Of a stretch of 7,559 bases of DNA, positions 1 to 7,023 are shown in pieces (position 1 is the stretch's first letter; the number at the start of each line of letters is the position of its first letter). The DNA lies in assembly GCA_900550925.1 (NCBI GenBank), contig URTU01000088.1:1-7559 (forward strand), written 5' to 3'. The translations under genes were made by a program, and so were the position numbers. The notes under the pieces are model-generated. The model saw nothing but the letters and a program-made list of their open reading frames with translations, ran no database searches and was not told the origin of the DNA. The stretch is from an uncultured Alistipes sp. Lineage in GTDB: Bacteria; Bacteroidota; Bacteroidia; Bacteroidales; Rikenellaceae.

Positions 1-1341
1 AAGGCTCTGGAGCTGGCCCGCGAAAAGAGCGGCGACATGTCGCTGCAGATCGGTGACCTGCGTCAGGACGAGGATGTGCTCGATACATGGTTCTCGTCGT
101 GGTTGTGGCCGATCTCGGTCTTCGACGGTATCCGCAACCCCGACAATGACGAAATAAAATATTATTATCCGACGTCGGATCTGGTTACGGCGCCCGACAT
201 CATCTTCTTCTGGGTGGCGCGAATGATCATGGCCGGATACGAATACCGCGGCGAAAAGCCATTTTCGAACGTATACTTTACCGGTATCGTGCGCGACAAG
301 ATCGGCCGCAAGATGTCGAAACAGCTGGGCAACTCGCCCGATCCGCTGGACCTGATCGACAAGTACGGTGCCGACGGTGTACGAGTTGCGATGATGCTCT
401 GCTCGTCGGCCGGCAACGACCTGATGTTCGACGAGTCGCTCTGCGAGCAGGGCCGTAATTTCGGCAACAAGATATGGAACGCATATAAGCTGATCTGCGG
501 CTGGGCCGAGGACAAGACCCTTGCCCAGAGCGAATGCAACCGGCTGGCGATCGAGTGGTTCGAGAACAAGCTGTCGCAGACGCTGTCGCAGATCGAGGAG
601 GATTTCGCCTCGTACCGCATCTCGGATGCGCTGATGAAGGCCTACCGCCTCTTCTGGGACGAGTTCAGCGGCTGGCTGCTCGAAATGATCAAGCCGGCCT
701 ACGGCGCTCCGGCCGACAGCACGACACTGGCTTCGGTACGGTCGCTGTTCGGACGGCTGATGCAGATGCTCCATCCGTTCATGCCGTTCCTGACCGAGGA
801 GATCTGGCAGGACCTGGCTCCGCGTGCGGCCGGCGAGTCGATCTGTGTGAGCCGTATGCCGGTTGCCGGCGAGATCGACGAAACGCTGCTGGCACGGTTC
901 GAACTTGCAAAGGAGGTTATCTCGCACCTGCGCAACCTCCGCAAGCAGAAGAACCTCCCCAACAAGGAGCAGCTGTCGCTCAAGGTTATGGCTGATGCGA
1001 ACTACCCGTCGGAGTACGAACCGGTGATCATGAAGATGGCCAATCTGTCGTCGATCGAACGTATCGGCGAGCGCGATGCGTCGTCGGAGGCATTCATCGT
1101 CAAGACCACGCAATATTTCGTACCGCTGGGCGGTTTGATGGATGTCGAGGTCGAGCGCAAGAAACTGACCGACGAGCTGAACTATCTCGAAGGCTTCCTG
1201 GCGAGCGTGATGAAGAAACTCTCGAATCAGCGTTTCGTGGAGTCGGCGCCCGAGAAGGTCGTTGCCAACGAGCGGGCCAAGAAGACCGATGCCGAAGCCA
1301 AGATTTCGGCAATCCGCGAGCGGCTGGAACAGATGAAATGA
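1..1341 (+). CDS. valS: Valyl-tRNA synthetase, C-terminal half (5' end outside window)
   Basis: This enzyme attaches valine to tRNAVal in the cytoplasm, using ATP. The frame is open from base 1, so the ATG at 37 is internal and 446 residues are visible. Near the start is the synthetase core motif DVLDTWFSSWLWP (about 76-114). The second ATP-binding signature is at 310-324 as KMSKQ, followed by LGNSPDPLDLI. After it comes the helical anticodon-binding domain, with HPFMPFLTEEIWQDL at about 769-813. The last 70 residues (about 1135-1338), starting GLMDVEVERKKL, form the charged coiled-coil arm typical of ValRS, which contacts tRNA and separates ValRS from IleRS and LeuRS. The HIGH motif and the CP1 editing domain lie upstream of the window. 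The fifth KMSKS residue is Q rather than S, which I believe is common in Bacteroidota ValRS. The gene ends in TGA and precedes ileS by 233 bases on the same strand. Confidence 0.97.
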   Translation, partial: KALELAREKSGDMSLQIGDLRQDEDVLDTWFSSWLWPISVFDGIRNPDNDEIKYYYPTSDLVTAPDIIFFWVARMIMAGYEYRGEKPFSNVYFTGIVRDKIGRKMSKQLGNSPDPLDLIDKYGADGVRVAMMLCSSAGNDLMFDESLCEQGRNFGNKIWNAYKLICGWAEDKTLAQSECNRLAIEWFENKLSQTLSQIEEDFASYRISDALMKAYRLFWDEFSGWLLEMIKPAYGAPADSTTLASVRSLFGRLMQMLHPFMPFLTEEIWQDLAPRAAGESICVSRMPVAGEIDETLLARFELAKEVISHLRNLRKQKNLPNKEQLSLKVMADANYPSEYEPVIMKMANLSSIERIGERDASSEAFIVKTTQYFVPLGGLMDVEVERKKLTDELNYLEGFLASVMKKLSNQRFVESAPEKVVANERAKKTDAEAKISAIRERLEQMK

Positions 1342-1574
1342 TCCGTAGCTACCGGTTTGCACAGTCGCAGAGGTGCGGCGACCGGATAAATAAGCGTGAG
1401 GGGGGGGGGAGATGAGAGAAAGGAGAAGCGTATAGGAAGGGCAGTAGGAAGGACTGGAAGTAGGAGAACATGGAGGGTAATGAAAACAGGGAGCAGAGGG
1501 AAGAGAGCTGGTGGAGTTGTTCGGAGTGTTGCCCCGACAGATATTAAGAATTAAAAGATACGAAGTATATAAAT
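1342..1574 (+). other. valS-ileS intergenic region with purine-rich tract
   Basis: This 233-base gap has no recognisable gene. Just after valS a weak hairpin can form (GTCGC at 1364-1368 with GCGAC at 1378-1382), but no T run follows, so it is not a convincing terminator and valS and ileS may be cotranscribed. From about 1398 to 1510 the + strand is very purine-rich: 17 of the 110 bases 1401-1510 are pyrimidines. It includes a G10 run and copies of TAGGAAGG at 1433-1440 and 1445-1452. The stretch GGAAGGGCAGTAGGAAGG (1435-1452) has four GG runs that could form a two-layer quadruplex. A 25-codon reading frame (1470-1547) is present but unproven. The last 30 bases are A/T-rich, as usual before a Bacteroidota start. 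I found no TAnnTTTG promoter box. Confidence 0.6.
1400..1409 (+). repeat. G10 homopolymer run
   Basis: Ten consecutive G follow GTGA at the head of the purine-rich tract between valS and ileS. It lies outside any recognised gene, 165 bases before the ileS start. Runs this long are prone to slippage during replication, and also to sequencing error, so the exact length is uncertain. Confidence 0.85.
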
Positions 1575-4500
1575 ATGAGCAAGAAATTCACCGAGTACAA
1601 GGGCCTTGATCTGCCGGGCCTGGCGGCCGAGGTGTTGGGCAAATGGGATGCCGACGACACCTTCCACAAGAGTATAACCACACGTGAGGGACATCCGACG
1701 TTCGTGTTCTACGAGGGACCTCCGTCGGCGAACGGCCTGCCGGGCATTCACCACGTTATGGCGCGTACGATCAAGGATATCTTCTGCCGCTACAAGACGC
1801 AGCAGGGCTATCTGGTTCACCGCAAGGCCGGTTGGGATACCCACGGGCTGCCGGTGGAGCTGGGCGTTGAAAAGAAGCTTGGCATCACCAAGGAGGATAT
1901 CGGTCGCAAGATCTCGATCGAGGAGTACAACCGTACATGCCGCAAGGCCGTGATGGAGTTTACGGGTGTCTGGGAGCGCCTGACCCGCCAGATGGGATAT
2001 TGGATCAACATGGATGATCCGTATATCACCTATGACAACAAGTATATCGAGACCCTGTGGTGGATGCTCAAGGAGCTCTACAAGAAGGGCCTGCTCTATA
2101 AGGGCTATACGATTCAGCCCTATTCGCCCGCGGCCGGTACGGGACTTTCGACCCACGAGCTGAACCAGCCCGGCTGCTATCGTGACGTGAAGGATACGAC
2201 CTGCATTGCGCAGTTCCGTGTGGTGCGCGACGAGCGCAGCGAACGGCTGTTCAAAGATGTAGAGGGTGATCTCTATTTTTTGGCATGGACGACCACGCCG
2301 TGGACCCTACCTTCGAATACGGCCCTGGCCGTCGGCCCGCAGATCGAGTATGTGAAGGTGAAGTGTTCGAATCCCTATACCGATATTCGGGAGACGGTCA
2401 TCATCGCCCGCGAGCTGCTGCCGTCGATCTTCACCAAGAAGATGGAGGGAACATATACGGTTGAAGATGAAATCTACAAGGGTGAGGAGCTGGTCGGCAT
2501 CCGTTACGAACAGCTGATGCCGATGGTCCGCCCGATGGGAGATGCATTCCGGGTTATTCCGGGCGACTTCGTCACGACGGTCGACGGTACCGGTATCGTG
2601 CATATCGCCCCGACGTTCGGTGCCGACGACAACCGCGCCGGAAAGGCTGCAGGAATCGTCCCGCTGTTCATGATCGACAAGGCCGGCAAGCAGCAGCCGA
2701 TGGTTGACCGTACGGGTAAGTTCTTCCTGCTGAAGGATCTCGACGAGCAGTTCGTCAAGGATTATGTGAATGTAGAGGCCTATTCGGTGTATGAGGGGCG
2801 TTACGTGAAGAATGCCTATGACGATTCGCTGGCCGACAGCGACACGACGCTCGATATCGACATTGCGGTTGGGCTGAAGCCCGAAAACAAGGTATTCCGT
2901 ATCGAGAAACATACTCACTCCTACCCGCACTGCTGGCGTACGGACAAGCCGGTGCTCTATTACCCGCTCGATTCGTGGTTCATACGCACTACGGCCATGC
3001 GCGACCGTATGATCGAACTGAACGGTACGATCAATTGGCGGCCCGAGTCGACCGGTTCGGGACGTTTCGGCAAGTGGCTCGAGGGGCTGGTCGACTGGAA
3101 CCTGTCGCGTTCGCGATTCTGGGGAACGCCGCTGCCGGTATGGGCTACCGAAGACTACTCGGAGTTGAAGTGTATCGGTTCGCTGGCCGAACTCAAGGAG
3201 GAGATCGAAAAGTCGGTGGCCGCGGGGCTGATGGAGTCGAACCCGCTGGCGGATTTCGTCGTGGGCGACTACTCGAAGGAGAATTACGAGCGGTTCGACC
3301 TGCACCGCCCGTATGTCGACAACATAGTTCTGGTTTCGGACAGCGGCAAACCGATGCACCGCGAAAGCGACCTGATCGACGTATGGTTCGACAGCGGCGC
3401 GATGCCCTATGCCCAGCAGCACTATCCGTTCGAACACGGCGGCGACTATTTCCGTACGGTCTATCCGGCCGACTTCATCGCCGAGGGTGTCGACCAGACC
3501 CGCGGATGGTTCTTCACGCTGCATGCGCTGGCAACGATGCTGTTCGATTCGGTGGCCTTCAAGAACATAATCTCGAACGGCCTGGTGCTCGACAAGAACG
3601 GCAACAAGATGTCCAAACGCCTCGGCAATGCCGTAGAACCGTTCGAGGTGATGGACAAATACGGTCCGGATGCACTCAGATGGTACATGATAGCCAATTC
3701 GCAGCCTTGGGACAATCTGAAATTCGATGTCGAGGGTGTCGACGAGGTTCGCCGCAAGTTCTTCGGCACGCTCTATAATACGTACAGCTTCTTCGCGCTC
3801 TATGCCAATGTCGACGGCTTTACGGGCCGCGAACCCGAAGTTCCGTTGGCCCGCCGTCCGGAGATCGACCGCTGGATCATCTCGCTGCTCAATACGCTGG
3901 TACGCGACGTAACGGCCTCGCTCGAGAATTACGACCCGACGCCCGCAGCACGAATGATTCAGGAGTTCGTGGGCGAGAACCTCTCGAACTGGTACGTGCG
4001 CCTGAACCGCAAACGTTTCTGGGGCGGCGGCATGACCGAGGACAAACTGGCTGCCTATCAGACTCTGTATACCTGTCTGGAGACCGTCTCGATGCTTGCC
4101 GCACCCTTCGCACCGTTCATGTCGGACCGGATTTTCCGTGACCTGAACGATGTCAGCGGACGTCATGAGGAGTCGTCGGTACATATCGCCGATTTCCCGA
4201 AGTGCGACCAGTCGGTTATCGATCCCGAACTGGAGGATATGATGTCGCTGGCACAGCAGGTATCATCGATGGTGCTGGCGCTGCGCCGCAAGGTCAACAT
4301 CAAGGTCCGCCAGCCGCTGACCAAGATCCTTATTCCGGTGCTCGACGCCGCCATGGGACGCCATATCGAAGCAGTCCGCCAGTTGATTATGAACGAGGTA
4401 AACGTCAAGGAGATAGAACTGATTTCGCAGACCGCCGGCATCATCACTAAGCGGATCAAGCCCAATTTCAAGACCCTGGGCCCGCGTTACGGCAAGTACA

Positions 4501-4985
4501 TGAAGCAGATTGCCGCTCTGGTTGCCACGTTCGATCAGGAGCGTATCGCCGAGATCGAGTCCGGTGCGGTTGACCACCTCGAAATCGACGGTCAGCAACT
4601 GGCTGTAAGTGCTTCGGATTTCGAGATTACGAGCGAGGATATGCCCGGATGGTTAGTCGCTACCGAGGGCAAACTGACCGTGGCGCTCGACATTACAGTT
4701 ACGGACGAGCTCCGTCGCGAAGGCATGGCACGCGAGTTGATAAACCGTATCCAGAATATCCGCAAGGATAGCGGCTTCGAGGTTACCGATAAGATCGATG
4801 TCCAGATCGAGGCGCTGCCGGCCGTATGCGAAGCTCTGGAATCATACCGCGATTACGTTGCATCGCAGACCCTGGCAGTTTCGGTGTCGGCCGTGGACGA
4901 CGTGAAGGGCGAGTCGGTGGTCGAAACGGATATCGATGATCAGCCGGTCCGGATAGGTGTTACGCGCAAACAGGCGGAAAAATAG
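1575..4985 (+). CDS. ileS: Isoleucyl-tRNA synthetase, type 2 (eukaryote-like), with GXHH signature
   Basis: This is a complete 1136-residue class Ia synthetase that charges tRNAIle with isoleucine and hydrolyses mischarged valine. The nucleotide-binding signature lies in PPSANGLPGIHH; its last four residues are G57-I58-H59-H60 where the family normally has HXGH. The CP1 editing domain shows TTTPWT (239-244) and GTGIVHIAPTFGADD (338-352), whose FG-x-D-D form is that of eukaryotic and type 2 enzymes. The catalytic core continues with SRSRFWG (511-517) and DVWFDSG (602-608). The KMSKS loop is KMSKR (678-682). The anticodon-binding domain has LSNWYVRLNRKRFW (803-816). The C-terminal part carries the ELRREGMARELINRIQ segment of type 2 enzymes and lacks the cysteine zinc knuckle of E. 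coli-type IleRS. At 1136 residues it is longer than E. coli IleRS (about 938). The ATG at 1575 gives the expected N-terminus and has an A/T-rich leader without Shine-Dalgarno. The gene follows valS and precedes a DksA-like gene on the same strand. Confidence 0.98.
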   Translation: MSKKFTEYKGLDLPGLAAEVLGKWDADDTFHKSITTREGHPTFVFYEGPPSANGLPGIHHVMARTIKDIFCRYKTQQGYLVHRKAGWDTHGLPVELGVEKKLGITKEDIGRKISIEEYNRTCRKAVMEFTGVWERLTRQMGYWINMDDPYITYDNKYIETLWWMLKELYKKGLLYKGYTIQPYSPAAGTGLSTHELNQPGCYRDVKDTTCIAQFRVVRDERSERLFKDVEGDLYFLAWTTTPWTLPSNTALAVGPQIEYVKVKCSNPYTDIRETVIIARELLPSIFTKKMEGTYTVEDEIYKGEELVGIRYEQLMPMVRPMGDAFRVIPGDFVTTVDGTGIVHIAPTFGADDNRAGKAAGIVPLFMIDKAGKQQPMVDRTGKFFLLKDLDEQFVKDYVNVEAYSVYEGRYVKNAYDDSLADSDTTLDIDIAVGLKPENKVFRIEKHTHSYPHCWRTDKPVLYYPLDSWFIRTTAMRDRMIELNGTINWRPESTGSGRFGKWLEGLVDWNLSRSRFWGTPLPVWATEDYSELKCIGSLAELKEEIEKSVAAGLMESNPLADFVVGDYSKENYERFDLHRPYVDNIVLVSDSGKPMHRESDLIDVWFDSGAMPYAQQHYPFEHGGDYFRTVYPADFIAEGVDQTRGWFFTLHALATMLFDSVAFKNIISNGLVLDKNGNKMSKRLGNAVEPFEVMDKYGPDALRWYMIANSQPWDNLKFDVEGVDEVRRKFFGTLYNTYSFFALYANVDGFTGREPEVPLARRPEIDRWIISLLNTLVRDVTASLENYDPTPAARMIQEFVGENLSNWYVRLNRKRFWGGGMTEDKLAAYQTLYTCLETVSMLAAPFAPFMSDRIFRDLNDVSGRHEESSVHIADFPKCDQSVIDPELEDMMSLAQQVSSMVLALRRKVNIKVRQPLTKILIPVLDAAMGRHIEAVRQLIMNEVNVKEIELISQTAGIITKRIKPNFKTLGPRYGKYMKQIAALVATFDQERIAEIESGAVDHLEIDGQQLAVSASDFEITSEDMPGWLVATEGKLTVALDITVTDELRREGMARELINRIQNIRKDSGFEVTDKIDVQIEALPAVCEALESYRDYVASQTLAVSVSAVDDVKGESVVETDIDDQPVRIGVTRKQAEK

Positions 4986-4993
4986 GCGGATTT

Positions 4994-5025
4994 TTTGGTA
5001 ATGTGACAATATATCGTTATCTTTA
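4994..5025 (+). promoter_or_regulatory. Predicted promoter of the DksA-like gene
   Basis: A TTTG -33 box (4994-4997) is followed after 20 bases by TATCTTTA (5018-5025), which matches the Bacteroidota -7 consensus TAnnTTTG at all but the last base. Transcription would start near 5030, about 30 bases before the ATG at 5060. The -7 box sits inside the left arm of a perfect inverted repeat. Read-through from ileS is also possible because no terminator separates the genes. Confidence 0.5.
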
Positions 5026-5041
5026 TCAAATTAAAGATAAC
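5016..5041. repeat. Perfect 10-bp inverted repeat upstream of the DksA-like gene
   Basis: GTTATCTTTA (5016-5025) and TAAAGATAAC (5032-5041) are exact reverse complements separated by six bases (TCAAAT). The repeat ends 18 bases before the DksA-like start and its left arm contains the predicted -7 box. If the promoter is used, most of the left arm is not transcribed, so a DNA-binding operator is more likely than an RNA hairpin. In a transcript reading through from ileS it would instead form an A/U-rich hairpin. The base pairing is certain; the role is inferred. Confidence 0.6.
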
Positions 5042-5059
5042 AAATAAAACCTTAAAGCT

Positions 5060-5443
5060 ATGGCAGAAGTAGAAAAGACGAGATACTCCGATGAAGAGCT
5101 GGCCGAATTCAAGGCGTTGATTCTTGCTAAGCTTGAGAGTGCACGAGCCGATTACGAGCAGTTGCGGGCAACGATTACGCACACGGCTGACAATGATACC
5201 GAAGATACTTCACCGACATACAAGGTGTTGGAGGAGGGAGCCGCGACCCTTTCGAAGGAGGAGAACGGCCGGTTGGCACAGCGCCAGATGAAATTTATCC
5301 GCAATCTGGAGATGGCTCTGGTCCGGATCGAGAACAAGACCTACGGCATCTGCAAGGATACCGGCAAACTGATCCCGAAGGAGCGTCTGATGCGTGTGCC
5401 GCACGCTACACAGTGTATCGAGGCCAAGGAGGCCCGCAAATAG
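5060..5443 (+). CDS. DksA/TraR-family RNA polymerase-binding protein
   Basis: Members of this family bind in the secondary channel of RNA polymerase and tune initiation, often with ppGpp. The 127-residue product has the family layout: an N-terminal helical region (about 10-43), a loop tip (HTADNDTEDTSP, 41-52), a second long helix (about 63-93), and a C-terminal zinc-finger-like segment beginning YGIC (95-98). The finger is half lost: C98 and C119 remain, but the usual second and fourth cysteines are T101 and A122 (CKDT and CIEA). The GKLIPKERL stretch between them is typical of the family. The tip does not show the D-x-x-D-x-A pattern of E. coli DksA. The gene lies 74 bases after ileS on the same strand and ends at a strong terminator. 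In many Bacteroidota ileS, a dksA-like gene and lspA are consecutive; no lspA follows here. Family assignment is firm, the regulatory role less so. Confidence 0.92.
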   Translation: MAEVEKTRYSDEELAEFKALILAKLESARADYEQLRATITHTADNDTEDTSPTYKVLEEGAATLSKEENGRLAQRQMKFIRNLEMALVRIENKTYGICKDTGKLIPKERLMRVPHATQCIEAKEARK

Positions 5444-5522
5444 TTTTAGTCCGATCCGCACAGGCTTTTCGGTTGCCGACCGCGATGTGATTGCGGTTGC
5501 GCCGGGAAGTGTGATATAGCAG

Positions 5523-5564
5523 AAAGATGTCGTCCGGCAAAACTCCGGACGACATCTTTTTTTT
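5523..5564 (+). terminator. Intrinsic terminator after the DksA-like gene
   Basis: A perfect 15-bp stem pairs 5523-5537 (ending GTCGTCCGG) with 5545-5559 (beginning CCGGACGAC) around a seven-base loop, and a run of eight T (5557-5564) completes it. It lies 79 bases after the DksA-like stop codon. It would end transcripts of that gene and of any ileS read-through. On the opposite strand the stem is followed by only three T, so its direction is mainly +. Confidence 0.93.
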
Positions 5565-5635
5565 GTGGCTGAGAGGCACTGCAAATGTATCGCTTCCGAT
5601 ATGTAAATTGATAGGGCCTGGCCTTCGTCTGAAGC

Positions 5636-5675
5636 AAAAAAATGTCGGAACGGATAATTCCTTTATCCGTTCCGA
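5636..5675 (-). terminator. Intrinsic terminator of the bamD-rpoZ operon
   Basis: On the minus strand, a perfect 13-bp stem (TCGGAACGGATAA at 5645-5657 with TTATCCGTTCCGA at 5663-5675) closes a five-base loop. After two or three bases it is followed by seven T, seen as A at 5636-5642 on the + strand. It lies 60 bases downstream of the rpoZ stop codon. It is back to back with the + strand terminator at 5523-5564, so both converging transcripts end in the 292 bases between the two genes. I see nothing else in this gap. Confidence 0.9.
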
Positions 5676-5735
5676 TTACTTTTCATCCGAAAACAGCCGA
5701 CGCGCGAAAGGGTCGTGCATGAAGAGCTGGAGCTG

Positions 5736-6071
5736 TTACACCTCCTTCATCTCCTCCTCGTTGTTGTCACGATAGTAGAGTTTTCCGGCGAGGAACTCCT
5801 CCGTTGCAATGATGGTCGGTTTCGGCAGACGTTCGTAGTAGCGCGAAATCTCGATCTGCTCGCGATTTTCGAAAGTCTCTTCGAGAGCATCCGTACTGGT
5901 CGAGAAATCGGCCAGCTTGCGATTGAGTTCCTGCTTCATCTCCACGGCGATCTGATTGGCGCGGCGCGAAATGATGTTGAGCGACTTGTAGACGTTTCCC
6001 GTCGGGCGGTCGATGTCGACCAATTTGCGGGTAATCGTGTTGTTCGGAATGTTGTTGATTTTCAGATCCAT
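5736..6071 (-). CDS. rpoZ: DNA-directed RNA polymerase subunit omega (Rpb6-like, Bacteroidota type)
   Basis: Omega is a small subunit that helps assemble and stabilise RNA polymerase by clamping the beta' subunit. The 111-residue product matches the Bacteroidota form of the RpoZ/Rpb6 family. It starts MDLKINNIPNNTITR and carries the core segment GNVYKSLNIISRRANQIA (about 25-42) with the family's R-A-x-Q-I. The following charged helix contains EETFENREQIEISRYYERLP (64-83), and a C-terminal segment has PTIIATEEFLAGKLYYR (85-101). The acidic tail ends NNEEEMKEV. The ATG at 6071 is preceded by an A-rich leader without Shine-Dalgarno. It begins 42 bases after the bamD stop on the same strand, so the two are very probably one operon, and a terminator follows 60 bases past its TAA. 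The assignment is by overall similarity recalled for this family. Confidence 0.93.
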   Translation of the reverse strand: MDLKINNIPNNTITRKLVDIDRPTGNVYKSLNIISRRANQIAVEMKQELNRKLADFSTSTDALEETFENREQIEISRYYERLPKPTIIATEEFLAGKLYYRDNNEEEMKEV

Positions 6072-6113
6072 CTTAATCTATCTTGTTGTTTAATTCCGTA
6101 AGTTTCCGGTATT

Positions 6114-6989
6114 CTAATTCTGTTGCAGCGGATTGCCGCCCGGTATTGCCGGAGTTGCGGTATCGGCCTGTTGTTCGGGGTTCTCGGTCTCGAAACGGGC
6201 CATATAGTTTTTTGCATCCTCCTGCAGCTTGTCGAGCTCGGGGCGGTACTGGCTGTCGGGATACTCAGCAATGAAGGAGTAGTACGAGTCCATCATGTTG
6301 AGGAAACGGTCCCGCTGCAGCGACTCGATCGAATTGTCGGCCAGTTCGTATGACGCCTTTACGATAAGGTACATCAGCTCTTCGCGATGGTTCGAATCGG
6401 GATATTTCTTCAGGGCGTTCTTCAGCGCCGGGACGGCCGACTTGTACTGTCGGATTGTATAGTATGTTTTGGCGTTGAGATAAACCTTGTCGTAGAGTTT
6501 CTGCGTGAGGTCCTTGACCATTTGTTCGAATGCGGCCCGGCGGGTCGAATTGGGATAGCGGCCGATGAACTCCTGTATGGCGCCGAGAGCCTGTTCGGTC
6601 ATGGCCTGGTCGCGCGAAGGTTCGGGCGAGAGGTAGTAGTAGCTCAGGGCGTACATACCTTCGACATCCTCGAGGAACGGGCTTCGGCTGTATTTGCGGC
6701 GGAACTCGTCGAAGAGTTCGGAGCTGGTCGAGAAGTCGTTCTGTTTGAAGTATATGCGGGCGATGTAGTATTCGATCGAATCTTCGCGCATGGTTCCGCG
6801 GAAAGGTTCTTCGACCTGTTCGAAGCAGGTCAGGGCACGTTTGAGTTTGCCTTCGTCGTAATATTTGAATGCGCTGGCATAGATTGTTTCATAGTCGTTG
6901 CTTTTGAGCAGCTTGTTAAACTTGCTGCAACCGGTTGCGAGGATGGTGCAGCAGATGACGCTGAGTGTCAGAAGGATCGTTTTTCTCAT
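6114..6989 (-). CDS. bamD: Outer membrane assembly lipoprotein BamD
   Basis: BamD is a periplasm-facing lipoprotein of the Bam complex, which folds beta-barrel proteins into the outer membrane. The 291-residue product starts with a lipoprotein signal peptide: MRK, a hydrophobic stretch (5-18), then a lipobox ATGC with lipidated C21. The residues after it (SKFNKLLKS) are not acidic, unlike the surface-export signal of Bacteroidota lipoproteins, which fits a periplasmic location. The rest is helical tetratricopeptide-like repeats. Visible units are YYDEGKLKRALTCFEQV (43-59), IARIYFKQNDFSTSSELFDEFRRKY (76-100), YYTIRQYKSAVPALKNALKKYPDS (176-199) and the YPNS/YPDS turns at 145, 196 and 243. A polar Q/P/T-rich tail closes it. 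The ATG at 6989 is the only start that gives a complete signal peptide. An excellent promoter lies just upstream, and rpoZ follows 42 bases downstream. Confidence 0.95.
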   Translation of the reverse strand: MRKTILLTLSVICCTILATGCSKFNKLLKSNDYETIYASAFKYYDEGKLKRALTCFEQVEEPFRGTMREDSIEYYIARIYFKQNDFSTSSELFDEFRRKYSRSPFLEDVEGMYALSYYYLSPEPSRDQAMTEQALGAIQEFIGRYPNSTRRAAFEQMVKDLTQKLYDKVYLNAKTYYTIRQYKSAVPALKNALKKYPDSNHREELMYLIVKASYELADNSIESLQRDRFLNMMDSYYSFIAEYPDSQYRPELDKLQEDAKNYMARFETENPEQQADTATPAIPGGNPLQQN

Positions 6990-7023
6990 CGGTTATTTGG
7001 AATTACGGCGCAATTCAACCTTG

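Noticed and set aside
1352..1385. Hairpin after valS as a terminator (CCGGT/ACCGG or GTCGC/GCGAC)
   Set aside because: Stems are short with large loops or internal mismatches, alternatives compete, and no T run follows.
1342..1574. T-box or other tRNA-sensing leader before ileS
   Set aside because: No T-box sequence, specifier stem or antiterminator/terminator pair is visible, and T-boxes are not expected in Bacteroidota.
2307..4184. 625-codon open frame on the minus strand inside ileS
   Set aside because: It is a shadow of ileS caused by its GC-rich codon pattern; the + frame has clear IleRS motifs throughout, and the minus frame resembles no family I recognise.
5527..5775. 82-codon + strand frame after the DksA-like gene
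   Set aside because: It starts inside the + strand terminator stem, crosses the minus strand terminator and overlaps the 3' end of rpoZ; no recognisable domain.
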